Shown here piece by piece: positions 26,716 to 36,519 of a stretch of 64,000 bases of DNA. Within the stretch, counting starts at the first letter, position 1. Each line of letters begins with the position of its first letter. A model generated the notes under the pieces. It made no database searches, was not told the origin of the DNA, and saw nothing but the letters and a program-made list of their open reading frames with translations. The position numbers and the translations under genes are program-made. Origin of the DNA: Catenovulum adriaticum (GTDB lineage: Bacteria > Pseudomonadota > Gammaproteobacteria > Enterobacterales > Alteromonadaceae). Location of the stretch: assembly GCF_026725475.1 (NCBI RefSeq), contig NZ_CP109967.1, positions 248,001-312,000 on the forward strand, in the 5' to 3' direction.

Positions 26716-29522
26716 TAGCTGTTTCCTTTTTGTTTTGGTTCGACAACCGCTGAGTCATTTGTAGTTAGCTTTCCAAGGCTGGCCAAAATCATCATGGTTG
26801 CGCCAACAACAGTAACGTAAACCCCTAAATCAAATATCATGGCACTTGCTAATTCAGTTTTACCAACAAAAGGAATATCAAAATATTCAAACCAGCTTGT
26901 TAAAAATGGTTTACCGAAAAACAAGCTACCAAAGCCGCAAATACAGGCAATTAAAATACCGATTGCGATAATTTTTCGATAGTTAATTGCGAGTCGTTCG
27001 GCGATCCAATTAGAGCCATGCGCAATATATTGTAAAATAAAGGCAGTCGCGGTAACCAAACCGGCAATAAAACCACCCCCAGGCATGTTATGCCCTCGTA
27101 TAAAAATAAAGGCAGACACCAATAAAGCTAACGGTAATAAAGTTTGCGAAATGGTTGCTAGTAGTAAAGGGTATTTTTCTTTTGCCCATTTCCGACCTTC
27201 ATGATCGGTTGCAGGCATAAATAAAGGTAAATTCACTAATAATTTATAAATCCCTAATGCAGCAATCCCTAATACGGTAATTTCACCGAGTGTATCAAAC
27301 CCTCTAAAATCTACTAAAATAACATTAACCACGTTAGTGCCACCGCCGCCAGTTTTCGCATTAGCAATAAAAAAGTCTGAAATAGATTCAAGTGGACGCG
27401 TAATAATGGCATAGCAAATACTCGCAATAACAACACCGCAAGCCGAAGCGATAAATAAATCTCGTAAGACTCTAATAGAGCTAGACTCTTTGGGCGTTCG
27501 TTGAGGTAAAAAGAACAATGCCAACATTAATAGAACAATAGTAACGACTTCAACGCTTAACTGAGTTAGCGCGAGGTCGGGCGCTGAAAATCGCGTAAAT
27601 GCAACTGATACCATTAAACCAACGACAGAAATCATTAATAGCGCGATCATTCGTTGACGGTGCCAAATAACGGTAGCGAGTGCGCCAGCAATTAATAAAC
27701 TTGTACCAACGGCGTTAAACATATCGATAGGGTGCGGTTCGTTTTGACCTACCAGTTGTTGCATTTCAAATAAAGGCGCCCCGGCACACACTAAAACCAC
27801 AATAATTAACAAAATGGTATAGCGCTGTAATGAGCCGTTTTCAAATTGGTTGATTCGCGCTTGGCTCCATTTTATGAGCTTATATAAAGCTTGCTCAAAC
27901 AGAAGTTTTGCACTGAGACTTGGCAACGAAGCCTGAAATTGGAATAAAAACCGGCGTTGAGTGTAAATAAATAAGCCACCAAAAACGGCCACGCCACTCA
28001 TTAACAACGGTAAGTTAAAGCCATGCCAGATGGCGATTTCAAATACAGGTGTGTTGTTAGTTAACACCGCTTGAGAAGCAACTTGTAATAACCCATCCAC
28101 AATAAAGTTTGGAAACATGCCCACCAATAAGCATAAGGCGACAAGTATTTCAATGGGAACACGCATATAGCGCGGTGCTTCGTGTGGCGTTTTGGGTAAA
28201 TTAACTGGCTCACCATTAAAAAATACATCGTGTATAAAACGCGCCGAATAAGCCACAGATAAAGCGCCAGCAATAGTTGCAAGCACAGGAATTAACCACG
28301 ACATAGAACCAAGCAATTGTGAGTGTAGGGTTTCTGCAAAAAACATTTCTTTAGACAAAAAACCATTGAGTAAAGGCACCCCAGCCATTGCTGAAGCAGC
28401 TACCATCGCGAGTGTTGCGGTATAGGGCATAAATTTCCACATGCCATTGAGTTTACGCATATCTCGGGTGCCGGTTTCATGATCAATAATCCCCGTTGCC
28501 ATAAAGAGTGATGCTTTAAAAGTAGCATGGTTAATAATATGAAAAATCGCGGCAACGGTTGCCAGTTCGGTATCTAAACCTAATAACAAGGTAATTAAAC
28601 CTAAATGACTAATAGTTGAATAAGCCAATAAGCCTTTTAGGTCGTGTTTAAACAGCGCAACATAAGCACCCAAAAGTAAAGTTGCTAAGCCGGTTAAACT
28701 GACTAAGATAAACCAAAGTTCAGTACCCGCTAAAGCCGGATAAAAACGAGCCAGTAAAAAAATGCCTGCTTTTACCATTGTGGCAGAATGTAAATAAGCA
28801 CTCACAGGTGTTGGTGCTGACATGGCATGCGGCAGCCAAAAATGAAATGGGAATTGCGCCGACTTAGTAAAAGCACCAATTAAAATGAGTACTAAAGCGA
28901 CTTCATACCATTGGCTTTGTTTAATTAACGCTCCGGCTGCCAGTACATCGTCTAGTTGATAACTGCCAACAATATTACCTAAAAGCATTAAGCCTGCTAG
29001 CAGCGCTAAGCCGCCAGCACCCGTAACCGATAGCGCCATTAACGCACCTTTACGGGCTTCGGCTTTTGCTGACCAATAACTGATTAATAAAAACGAACTT
29101 ATACTGGTTAATTCCCAAAAAAACCATAGTTGAATCAAGTTGTTAGAAAGCACTATACCTATCATGGCTGTCATAAACAGCATTAAGTAAGCGTATAGCT
29201 TAGCTAATGAGTCTTTTTCGCTTAAATAATAACGCGCGTAAAAAATAACTAAGCAACCTATGCCCAAAATTAATAGCGCGAATAAAAAAGCTAAGCCATC
29301 TAAACGGAAACTGAGGTGGATATTGAGTTCGTCAAGCCAACTAATATGGCTATAAACGGTTTCACCGTTAAATACCGCAGGAACATGATAAAAGCAAAGT
29401 GATAGCGCAGCAACTGGCGCTATCAGCGTTAAAGCAACCGCTTGATTTCGACTTAACTTAGCGGTTAGCGAGGAGATCAAACTGCCCAAGATGGTCAGGA
29501 TAGGGATCCAAAATAACGCCAT
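26715..29522 (-). CDS. mrpA: Na+/H+ antiporter subunit MrpA with fused MrpB domain
   Basis: 935 residues. A NuoL-like region (about 1-500) contains FFWELTSISSFLLISYW, the channel motif GAFTKSAQFPFHFWLPHAMSAPTPVSAYLHSATMVKAG (split by its usual helix breaks) and PLLNGFLSKEMFF. The MrpA-specific middle section carries ALTQLSVEVVTIVLLMLALFF. The last ~140 residues are a complete MnhB-like domain (RGHNMPGGGFIAGLVTA). No separate mrpB exists, so the operon is the fused group 2 form (A'CDEFG). It leads the operon; a 223-bp gap upstream should hold the promoter. Na+ extrusion and pH control suit a marine cell. Confidence 0.95.
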   Translation of the reverse strand: MALFWIPILTILGSLISSLTAKLSRNQAVALTLIAPVAALSLCFYHVPAVFNGETVYSHISWLDELNIHLSFRLDGLAFLFALLILGIGCLVIFYARYYLSEKDSLAKLYAYLMLFMTAMIGIVLSNNLIQLWFFWELTSISSFLLISYWSAKAEARKGALMALSVTGAGGLALLAGLMLLGNIVGSYQLDDVLAAGALIKQSQWYEVALVLILIGAFTKSAQFPFHFWLPHAMSAPTPVSAYLHSATMVKAGIFLLARFYPALAGTELWFILVSLTGLATLLLGAYVALFKHDLKGLLAYSTISHLGLITLLLGLDTELATVAAIFHIINHATFKASLFMATGIIDHETGTRDMRKLNGMWKFMPYTATLAMVAASAMAGVPLLNGFLSKEMFFAETLHSQLLGSMSWLIPVLATIAGALSVAYSARFIHDVFFNGEPVNLPKTPHEAPRYMRVPIEILVALCLLVGMFPNFIVDGLLQVASQAVLTNNTPVFEIAIWHGFNLPLLMSGVAVFGGLFIYTQRRFLFQFQASLPSLSAKLLFEQALYKLIKWSQARINQFENGSLQRYTILLIIVVLVCAGAPLFEMQQLVGQNEPHPIDMFNAVGTSLLIAGALATVIWHRQRMIALLMISVVGLMVSVAFTRFSAPDLALTQLSVEVVTIVLLMLALFFLPQRTPKESSSIRVLRDLFIASACGVVIASICYAIITRPLESISDFFIANAKTGGGGTNVVNVILVDFRGFDTLGEITVLGIAALGIYKLLVNLPLFMPATDHEGRKWAKEKYPLLLATISQTLLPLALLVSAFIFIRGHNMPGGGFIAGLVTATAFILQYIAHGSNWIAERLAINYRKIIAIGILIACICGFGSLFFGKPFLTSWFEYFDIPFVGKTELASAMIFDLGVYVTVVGATMMILASLGKLTTNDSAVVEPKQKGNS

Positions 29523-29745
29523 ATATTATTAATCCATGTTATTATAATGTTTCAAAACAATGCTCACATCAGCGAGATAATATGCTTATATTATCACGTA
29601 TTAGCTATTGAAATGTCTATTTATTTAGCTTGATACGAATGATGAACATAAACTAAAAATAGCTTGCTACACTATATATGTAAATAACTTGAGCGCATAT
29701 TAAATAAGTAAATTATGACAATCAATCGACTTTATTATGAGTTGG

Positions 29746-30603
29746 CTATTTTTTAGCTGACTTTAATAAATATTGATTAACCCATAGTGCCAAACTAATG
29801 ATTAATCCACCAATGGCTAATCGCCCAATATCAGCATCTCTATTCCAAATGAGCACATTAACAATAATACCAGCGGGGATCAGTAAATTATTCATGACCG
29901 CCAATATGCCAACATTAACCAAAGTGGCCCCTTTATTCCAAGCAAAATAGCCTAAACCAGATGCAATTAACCCCAAATAAATAAGAATTCCCCATTGGGT
30001 AGATGTGCTGGGAAGCTTTTCAAAATTGCCAAAGAGCCATAAACAAACGCTAGCAACTAAAAAGGCGCCAATAAAAAAACAGCCAAAAATCTGATGTTGA
30101 TTAATACCAGAGTGTGTTTCAATTAATTTTTTATAACCTACTTGGCCGCTCGCAAAACATAAATTAGCAGCTTGCACAATGAAAAAACCGGTAATGAAGC
30201 CTTGGTTAATACCATCAAAGCGGATAGCAACGGCACCTAAAATTGCAAGTGAAGCCGACAAGAAAAAAGTAGGGTTAAATCGGCGCTCAATTAAATCGTT
30301 TAATAAAGTGACATATAAAGGCGTCATTACGGTAAATAAGAGTACCTCAGGTACGCTAAGGTATAAAAATGAGTGGTAATAAAACCCGTACATAGCCCCT
30401 AATTGAATCGCGCCAATTAGCATTAAACTTATGCTGAGCTTTATGTTAAGTGTACGTAATCTTAAAAAAGGAATGAAAATCGCACAGGCGAGAGAAATTC
30501 GAGTCCATACTGAAAACCAAGGGTCGACTTCTCCAGCTAAATACACACCAATTAAACTAAATGAAAAAGCCCATAAAAGGGTCGTGAATAATAAATAAAT
30601 CAA
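29746..30603 (-). CDS. DMT-superfamily (EamA) permease
   Basis: 285 residues and ten predicted helices in two EamA repeats (FTTLLWAFSFSLIGVYLAG; YLGLIASGLGYFAWNKGATLVN). The family exports amino acids, metabolites or drugs across the inner membrane; the substrate cannot be told from sequence. It has its own transcription unit on the minus strand, upstream of mrpA's divergent side by 223 bp. Confidence 0.85.
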   Translation of the reverse strand: MIYLLFTTLLWAFSFSLIGVYLAGEVDPWFSVWTRISLACAIFIPFLRLRTLNIKLSISLMLIGAIQLGAMYGFYYHSFLYLSVPEVLLFTVMTPLYVTLLNDLIERRFNPTFFLSASLAILGAVAIRFDGINQGFITGFFIVQAANLCFASGQVGYKKLIETHSGINQHQIFGCFFIGAFLVASVCLWLFGNFEKLPSTSTQWGILIYLGLIASGLGYFAWNKGATLVNVGILAVMNNLLIPAGIIVNVLIWNRDADIGRLAIGGLIISLALWVNQYLLKSAKK

Positions 30604-30700
30604 GGTAAGAGATCGTTTTATAAAAAAATGTACCTGTTATTTTGAAGGCAAAATGACCTAATTACCAGTCCAGATTGTTTCAGCTGTTGAGCGTTTTTTG

Positions 30701-30947
30701 AATTAACCTCAACTCGGTTTAACGAATAGGTTGCAAACGGCCTTTTTTCACGAGAACTGCGTTAAATTCAGTTGCAATACAATCCGACAAACGGGGAGGT
30801 AGAGTGTGGTTGGAACTAAAGTCGAGACTATTGACGCATGAATTTGCCTTGCACACGCAAAAAATTCTCGTTAGAAAGCATGTAGAGCGATAAGGTTAAA
30901 TAATTCAATTAGTTAGAATACACGTTAACCCGGCTTGAGGTTAAATT
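30701..30947. mobile_element. Second MITE-like element, 247 bp
   Basis: Imperfect terminal inverted repeats of about 24 bp: the left end contains AACCTCAACTCGGTTTAACG (30705-30724), and the right end (30923-30947) is its inverse with a few changes. There is no coding capacity. A partial copy lies at 22195-22232, so this is a dispersed family. It fills half of the 595-base gap between the permease and P450 genes; in the rest (30604-30700 and 30948-31198) I see only AT-rich sequence that must include the P450 promoter. Confidence 0.65.
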
Positions 30948-31198
30948 AGGCAATTTATAAAATTAAATTAAAACAGAGTCGAATCACTAAAATATGATAT
31001 TAAATAGACATATTTAGCTTAAATTCGTCTATTTAGGCTAATTTATGACAAATATATACTATTTTTTAGCCGTCATTCGACTATTTTTAAGCTCCCTAAG
31101 CCCCTATACTAACTTCAATCGTTAACCATTTGTTATACATTTAAGCAAATGTGTTTTTTTGCGAACCCGCTAGAATTAGGCAAAGTGAGTTAAACAAG

Positions 31199-32350
31199 AT
31201 GAAAAAGAGTGAATTTCCAGATCCGTTCGAACAAGCGCGTGTAGAAAAAGGCTACGGCGAGATGAATGATCAAGATGATCCCGTTACTATGTTATTGCGA
31301 TTAAAGGACGTTCGTAAAACCGCTCATAATTGGAAAACTTTCCAATCAGGTGCAACGCCCGGACGTATTGTTGTTCCCTCTGAAGTTAATATTAGAGACA
31401 CTCGCCAAATTCCATTTGAAGTCGATCCACCTATGCATGGCGATTATCGAAAAATTCTTGAACCTTGGTTTAAGCGCCCACTAGAAGCGGAATATCAAGC
31501 CCAATTAAAGCAACAAATTAATGAAATAGTGGATGAAATGCTTAAGCTTGATTCAGTTGAAGTCGTTGAAGAGTTTTCGCTACGTTTGCAATCAAGAGCA
31601 CTTACTTTGTTGTTAAACATTCCATATGAAGAAGCAGAAGTTTGGATAGGTTGGGGCACCCATGTATTTAGAAGTGAAGGGGTGGCACTTGACGGCGATA
31701 AAGCGAATATTTTATACGATTATATTGATAAGCAGATCGATCGTGCGATTGAAAAACCGGGTGATGATTTATACTCAGTGTTATTAGCATCTGAAGTAAA
31801 CGGCAAAAAATTAACGAAAGAAGAAGTTAAAGGCGTCATGATTTTAACTTTTGCGGGTGGACGAGATACAGTCATTAATGCGGTCACTAACTCAATTGCT
31901 TATTTTGCTGAACACCCAGAGTCTTTAGCCAGATTAAAAGCTGAACCGGAAATTACGGGGAAAGCAGTTGAAGAGTTAATTCGTTATTTTGCTCCGCTAA
32001 CGCACATGGGCCGTGTGGTTACTGAAGATACGCAAGTATGTGAACACGCTAAAAAAGCAGATTCAAGAGTTTCTTTATGTTGGGCATCAGCTAACCGTGA
32101 TGCGGGCGTATTCGACAAGCCAAACGAAGTGGTATTGGATCGTAAAATTAACCCTCATGTGAGCTTTGGCTTTAGCCACCACAATTGTTTGGGTGCGACT
32201 CATGCTCGTCAAATTATGAATATTTTATTAAAAACTTTAGCTGAAAAAGTATCTTCAATTGACATTTTAGAGTGCGAAGAAAACATTGAAGATTTAGATC
32301 AATTCCAGCGCAAAGTAGGCTACGACAGCCTTAACGTTAAATTTAATTAA
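31199..32350 (+). CDS. Cytochrome P450, likely 6-O-methyl-D-galactose demethylase (CYP236-like)
   Basis: 383 residues, soluble class I bacterial P450. Seen: I-helix AGGRDT (219-224), ExxR (E259/R262) and haem ligand Cys330 in FGFSHHNCLG. The usual acid/Thr pair of the I helix is present as D223-T224. It is followed by its ferredoxin and reductase genes. In agarolytic and porphyranolytic marine bacteria such trios oxidatively demethylate 6-O-methyl-D-galactose to galactose and formaldehyde; the surrounding agar/porphyran genes support that role here. I take ATG 31199; a GTG at 31151 would add 16 residues unlike P450. Family certain, substrate inferred. Confidence 0.88.
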   Translation: MKKSEFPDPFEQARVEKGYGEMNDQDDPVTMLLRLKDVRKTAHNWKTFQSGATPGRIVVPSEVNIRDTRQIPFEVDPPMHGDYRKILEPWFKRPLEAEYQAQLKQQINEIVDEMLKLDSVEVVEEFSLRLQSRALTLLLNIPYEEAEVWIGWGTHVFRSEGVALDGDKANILYDYIDKQIDRAIEKPGDDLYSVLLASEVNGKKLTKEEVKGVMILTFAGGRDTVINAVTNSIAYFAEHPESLARLKAEPEITGKAVEELIRYFAPLTHMGRVVTEDTQVCEHAKKADSRVSLCWASANRDAGVFDKPNEVVLDRKINPHVSFGFSHHNCLGATHARQIMNILLKTLAEKVSSIDILECEENIEDLDQFQRKVGYDSLNVKFN

Positions 32351-32373
32351 GAACAGAAATACAGAGGTTTACC

Positions 32374-32682
32374 ATGGCTAAAATTACATTTATTACAACC
32401 AATGATGAAAACATAACAGTTGAAGGCGATTCTGGCTCAGTAATGGAGCTAGCAGTACAAAATAATATCGCTGGGATTGATGGCGATTGCGGCGGTGTTT
32501 GCTCGTGTGCTACTTGTCATGTGCACGTTGACCCAGAATTTGTCTCGCAAACAGGTGAAGCCAGCGAAATTGAAAAAGACATGCTAGAGCTTGATGATAA
32601 TGCGAACGAATTCAGCCGTTTATGTTGTCAGCTTGATGTAAGTGACGAGTTAGATGGTGTCATTTTACGAGTTGCACAATAA
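32374..32682 (+). CDS. 2Fe-2S ferredoxin (putidaredoxin type), P450 partner
   Basis: 102 residues. Cluster ligands follow C39-x5-C45-x2-C48, with the fourth ligand C84 or C85 (SRLCCQL), in the adrenodoxin/putidaredoxin fold. It passes electrons from the reductase to the P450. It lies 23 bp after the P450 gene and 28 bp before the reductase. An extra Cys43 sits in the loop. Confidence 0.93.
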   Translation: MAKITFITTNDENITVEGDSGSVMELAVQNNIAGIDGDCGGVCSCATCHVHVDPEFVSQTGEASEIEKDMLELDDNANEFSRLCCQLDVSDELDGVILRVAQ

Positions 32683-32710
32683 TCTATTTTAATAAGTGAG
32701 TTGATAAATT

Positions 32711-33967
32711 ATGTCTGAACAAGCGAAAGATAATCAAATCTGCGTCGTCATAGGCGCAAGCCATGGCGGGGTAAATTTAGCGTTTAACCTGCGTAAATCA
32801 GGTTGGTCGGGCGATATTATCTTATTTGATGCCGATCCAGCGCTGCCATATCACAGGCCGCCACTATCTAAAGCTTATTTAACCAGCTCAGATAGTATTG
32901 AAAACAATGCATTAAAATCGGTGCAGGCATATGAAAAAGAAAACATCAGCTTAAACTTAGGGGTAAAAGTTGCAGCCATTAACCGTACTGAAAAAACCAT
33001 TACTTTAGATGACGGTAGCTTCCAACCTTATGATAAATTAGTCATAGCAACGGGCGCACGTCCATTAATGCCGCCCATTCAAGGGATTGAACAAGCAAAT
33101 AATTTATATCCGCTACGCACGGCGGCAGATGTTGATCATATTCGCGCTGCATTTAATCGTCTTCCCCAACAAAGAGTGGTCATTATTGGCGGCGGTTATA
33201 TTGGCTTAGAAACTGCAGCATCAATGAAAAAATTGGGCGCTGACGTCACCGTATTAGAGCGGGAACCTCGAATTTTAGCCAGAGTAACAGCACCAGAAAT
33301 GTCTGAATTTTTCCAGAATTTACATGCGCAGCACAAAGTGGATGTATTTACAGGCAAAAATGTGATTTCTATTGAAACGGCTCAAGCATCAAATCGTGTC
33401 GTTTGTTCTGATGGTAGTGAATACCCAGCAGATATTATTATTGTTGGGGTTGGTATTCGAGTTAATTTGGAATTAGCTGAAGATGCTGGTTTAGAGATTG
33501 AAAATGGCATTCGAGTTGATCAAACAGCTTGCACTAGTGATGAAAATATTTATGCGATAGGGGATTGCTCATTCCATCATAATCCACACTATGATCGCAA
33601 TATTCGTTTAGAATCGGTTCAAAATGCGGTTGATCAAGCTAAAGTTGCAGCAGCCGCTATTTGTGGCAAAGCACCCACTTACGATACTATTCCATGGTTT
33701 TGGTCTGATCAATACGATGTTAAATTGCAAATGGTTGGTTTATCAACTGGTTATAATGAGATTTTAATTCGTACGGAAGATAGCGATACACATAAATTCT
33801 CGGTTTGGTATTTTAACGATGATACTTTGTTGGCAGTAGACGCAGTAAATTATGCAAAAGCTTATGTACTAGGCACCAAGTTTATTAAAAGCGGTGAAAA
33901 GCTAGATAAAGCCAAAATCAAAGATATTGAAGTAGAATTAAAACCTGCCAACCTATTAGCTAGCTAA
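32711..33967 (+). CDS. FAD-dependent NAD(P)H ferredoxin reductase, P450 partner
   Basis: 418 residues. It has an FAD-binding motif at the start (VVIGASHGGVNLAF, with G-A-S-H-G-G in place of the usual GxGxxG), the NAD(P)H-binding VVIIGGGYIGLETAAS (about 156-172), IYAIGDCS for FAD, and the putidaredoxin-reductase-like C-terminal domain. It completes the three-component class I P450 chain with the two genes upstream, and the operon ends at the hairpin that follows. Confidence 0.92.
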   Translation: MSEQAKDNQICVVIGASHGGVNLAFNLRKSGWSGDIILFDADPALPYHRPPLSKAYLTSSDSIENNALKSVQAYEKENISLNLGVKVAAINRTEKTITLDDGSFQPYDKLVIATGARPLMPPIQGIEQANNLYPLRTAADVDHIRAAFNRLPQQRVVIIGGGYIGLETAASMKKLGADVTVLEREPRILARVTAPEMSEFFQNLHAQHKVDVFTGKNVISIETAQASNRVVCSDGSEYPADIIIVGVGIRVNLELAEDAGLEIENGIRVDQTACTSDENIYAIGDCSFHHNPHYDRNIRLESVQNAVDQAKVAAAAICGKAPTYDTIPWFWSDQYDVKLQMVGLSTGYNEILIRTEDSDTHKFSVWYFNDDTLLAVDAVNYAKAYVLGTKFIKSGEKLDKAKIKDIEVELKPANLLAS

Positions 33968-33997
33968 ATAATTTATATTATGGATTCATTGAAGTAA

Positions 33998-34072
33998 ATC
34001 ATAACTAACACCATAACCAGCGACTGAGCATTTACTGCTTGGCTACTGGTTATGATGTTAGATATGATTTTT
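33998..34072 (+). terminator. Long hairpin terminator after the P450 operon
   Basis: Arms of about 23 bases (33998-34020 and 34046-34068, with CATAACCAG / CTGGTTATG and two mismatches) are followed by a T run. It lies 30 bases after the reductase stop. Confidence 0.75.
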
Positions 34073-34100
34073 ACTCCTCGCAATTAAAGCTGTGTAAAAT

Positions 34101-35130
34101 TGGCTGTGTTCCAGTTGAGTGTTGTTAATTGAACTATAATTAATCTACGCTTAGATTTTCTGGAGCTAATTATGAGCACTCAGAGTTTTAATGCTGTTAA
34201 CACCAACCTCAATTCCCTCAGCTATAAAGAGCTTAAGCGTTTACGCCATAAAGTTGAAAGCTTAATCTCAACAAGCCATACAGGGCAAGTTATATCTGAT
34301 CGAGAAGAGCAAATTAGTCATTGTCCGCACTGTGAAAGCAAGCTTTTCATTCGTTATGGTTGTACTGCAAAGGGTCACCAACGGTTCAAATGTAAAGCTT
34401 GCAAATCAACGTTTAGCACACTAACCGGTGCCTCACTTTGTGGTATGCGATTAGAAGAAAAGTGGCAACAATATTCTGATGGGATGTGGTGTACTACAAA
34501 ACTCAGACAAGCAGCACGTGAGTTAGGTATCAATTAAAAAACAGTTTGGAAATGGCGCCACAAATTATTGACTAAACCTAAACAAGACCGACAAAGAGCA
34601 CTAGCTGGTATTGTGGAAGCCGATGAAACTTTTATCAATGAATCCTACAAAGGAAAAAAGCAGATCCAGCATCGAGAATCACGAAAACGAGGGGGAGGTA
34701 GCGCACCGAAAGTGCCTATTTTCCTTGCTTTAGATAGGCAAGGTCATGTTACGCATCAAGTATTAGAAGGCAACACTAAAGAGCAATTAGAATCAGTCGT
34801 AAAAAAGGTGTTGAAGCCAGAAAGTGTATTTTGCACAGATGGTAATTTAAGTTACGTATCAATTGTTCAACACTTGGACTTTGAAGTTGAACATAAGCGC
34901 CTAATAGGTCTAGACAATGAACGAGTTAAAGACGGGGTTTACCATATCCAAACCATCAACAATTGGACAATGCGTTTCAAATCTTGGTTAGTACAATTTC
35001 ATGGTGTAAGCACAGAATATTTAGAAAATTATATTGCTTGGTTTCGACAAATGGATCAGGTCAATCAATTAAGTTGGGTTGATTACGCGTTAATGACGAG
35101 GATTAACAACACACAACTGGAACACAGCCA
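34101..35130. mobile_element. IS1595-family insertion sequence, decayed
   Basis: Near-perfect 29-bp inverted repeats lie at 34101-34129 and 35102-35130 (TGGCTGTGTTCCAGTTG at each outer end, one mismatch overall). Weaker similarity extends about 12 bases further out, so the true ends may be slightly wider. The transposase reading frame runs 16 bases past the right repeat. No clear 8-bp target duplication was found. It sits exactly between the P450 operon and the cassette array. Confidence 0.75.
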
Positions 35131-35146
35131 TAAATATACAGTTTAG
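34172..35146 (+). pseudogene. IS1595-family (ISXO2-like) transposase, broken by an in-frame stop
   Basis: One frame of 325 codons is interrupted by TAA at 34535-34537 (codon 122); the frame resumes directly with KTVWKWRHKLL. The N-terminal zinc ribbon (C51/C54, C74/C77) and the helix-turn-helix are before the stop. The DDE-type catalytic part (VEADETFINES, FCTDGNLSY, the EYLENYIAWF region) is after it. A single C-to-T change of CAA to TAA would explain the stop. The C-terminal part could be made from TTG 34568 but would lack DNA-binding regions, so the element is probably not autonomous. Confidence 0.85.
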
Positions 35147-35325
35147 TTGTTGTGCTCCCATATTCAAGAAAATGAGCGACGAGCGCACTTTCTTTTTTCT
35201 GAATCTCTTTAGCGTCAATAAAAAATTATAGTTGGCAATGCATTACGTTATTTGTTAAAAATAGATTTATTAATACATGAGCGTGACATCGGCAGAAATA
35301 TGCGCGACGCGCGCACTATAAAATT

Positions 35326-35332
35326 GTTATGC
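35326..35332 (+). other. Cassette boundary core (GTTATGC) at start of array
   Basis: The heptamer GTTATGC (35326-35332) is the exact complement of the inverse core GCATAAC at the end of the first cassette, as expected where a circular cassette was inserted. The preceding 180 bases after the IS1595 element contain hairpin-rich, attC-like debris (another GTTATTT near 35248) but no clear attI and no integrase gene. Confidence 0.65.
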
Positions 35333-35355
35333 ATCTAGTCCAAATCGGAGTATGA

Positions 35356-36519
35356 ATGGAAGACTACTTTATTAATCAAGAAGCAATATCTCCATCGTGC
35401 CTAATGAAGATATTACAAGGTGACAAACTCCCTAAAGAAGGAATGATGTGGGAGTTTAAAAACGAGTTAAAGCCTATAGACCTATATTGTTATTTATACG
35501 CTAAATATGGCCCTCCTAACGGAATCCAAAGTCTTCTGCGCTCAGATGACTCCGATAACTTAATTCATTGGGAGTGGGCGCTTGCAGGTGAGCATGGAAT
35601 TACTATGATTCAAGGCCAAAACTTTCGCAGTGAAGTTCACCTGATGGGGCATTTCAAAGATAAAAATATTTCAATAGAAGACTTTATTTCTCAAATAAAA
35701 TCAGACATTGGTAATCACGGAAAGAAAATATCTGAACTTAGAAAAAATTTAGAAAAATGGACACAATTTGTTAACCCTTATAAACGTATAGAATCTGCTG
35801 TAAATCAACATTTTGAGAAGTTAAATGACCTTGCCTTAGATCCGATAAAAGACAAAGTTCCACACCCTACGACTGAAGAAGAATGGAAAACATATGGAGA
35901 TAGACTTTCTGCAGCGTCAGATAAATATAGCTATGCAGTTGGTTTGACATTTGGTTTACGTTCGATGCTTCCGGTACTGGCAGAATCATTTGTTAATTTA
36001 GTACTTTTTATACTCTGCAGGCCGGATATAAAGTCAAACTATAGACTTTTTCAATCAACTATCAGGCAAGCTATTGATATACGAATTCAGTCTTTACATA
36101 TTAACTGTATAGGATTTGAATCAGCTATTGATTACTCGTCATCTGAATGTGGTAACTTTCACACTTTAATGAACGATAGAAATGATTTACTTCATGGGAA
36201 TGTGGAGGTTAATAAGCTATCCATTGGTGATGTGTTTTTTAATAAAAATGTTCCTCTATTTCTCCAATATGAGGATTTTTGGGATAAATCGATCGGCGTA
36301 TCTTTGAAAAGTGTTAAATATGATGGGATAAAAAGTGATAGAGAGGTTGTTGCTAACTTTATCGAATATATCTTAAGTAAACTAAAGCCCGAGATAAGAG
36401 AGCAAATAGAGATCATAATGGATAAAGGACAGCTTGGTTTTAATCATAAAACAGGCAGAGTCGGTATATTGTTTCCTGATCATATGGTGGATTTTAGAGC
36501 CGTATTTAAAGATGCATAA
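35356..36519 (+). CDS. Cassette gene 1: HEPN-motif protein of unknown function
   Basis: 387 residues, mostly helical with no signal peptide. Near the middle is R275-N-D-L-L-H280 followed by G, within MNDRNDLLHGNVE. This fits the R-x4-6-H active-site motif of HEPN ribonucleases, which often act as toxins or antiphage effectors. The helices around it (about 185-285) suit a HEPN bundle. The ATG follows TCGGAG by 6 bases. The first cassette of the array, it has its own attC directly at the stop codon. Function is inferred from one motif; it could be a binding-only HEPN relative. Confidence 0.55.
   Translation: MEDYFINQEAISPSCLMKILQGDKLPKEGMMWEFKNELKPIDLYCYLYAKYGPPNGIQSLLRSDDSDNLIHWEWALAGEHGITMIQGQNFRSEVHLMGHFKDKNISIEDFISQIKSDIGNHGKKISELRKNLEKWTQFVNPYKRIESAVNQHFEKLNDLALDPIKDKVPHPTTEEEWKTYGDRLSAASDKYSYAVGLTFGLRSMLPVLAESFVNLVLFILCRPDIKSNYRLFQSTIRQAIDIRIQSLHINCIGFESAIDYSSSECGNFHTLMNDRNDLLHGNVEVNKLSIGDVFFNKNVPLFLQYEDFWDKSIGVSLKSVKYDGIKSDREVVANFIEYILSKLKPEIREQIEIIMDKGQLGFNHKTGRVGILFPDHMVDFRAVFKDA

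Noticed and set aside
31151..31198. Upstream GTG start for the P450
   Set aside because: The extra 16 residues do not look like P450 or a signal; ATG 31199 gives the normal N-terminus.
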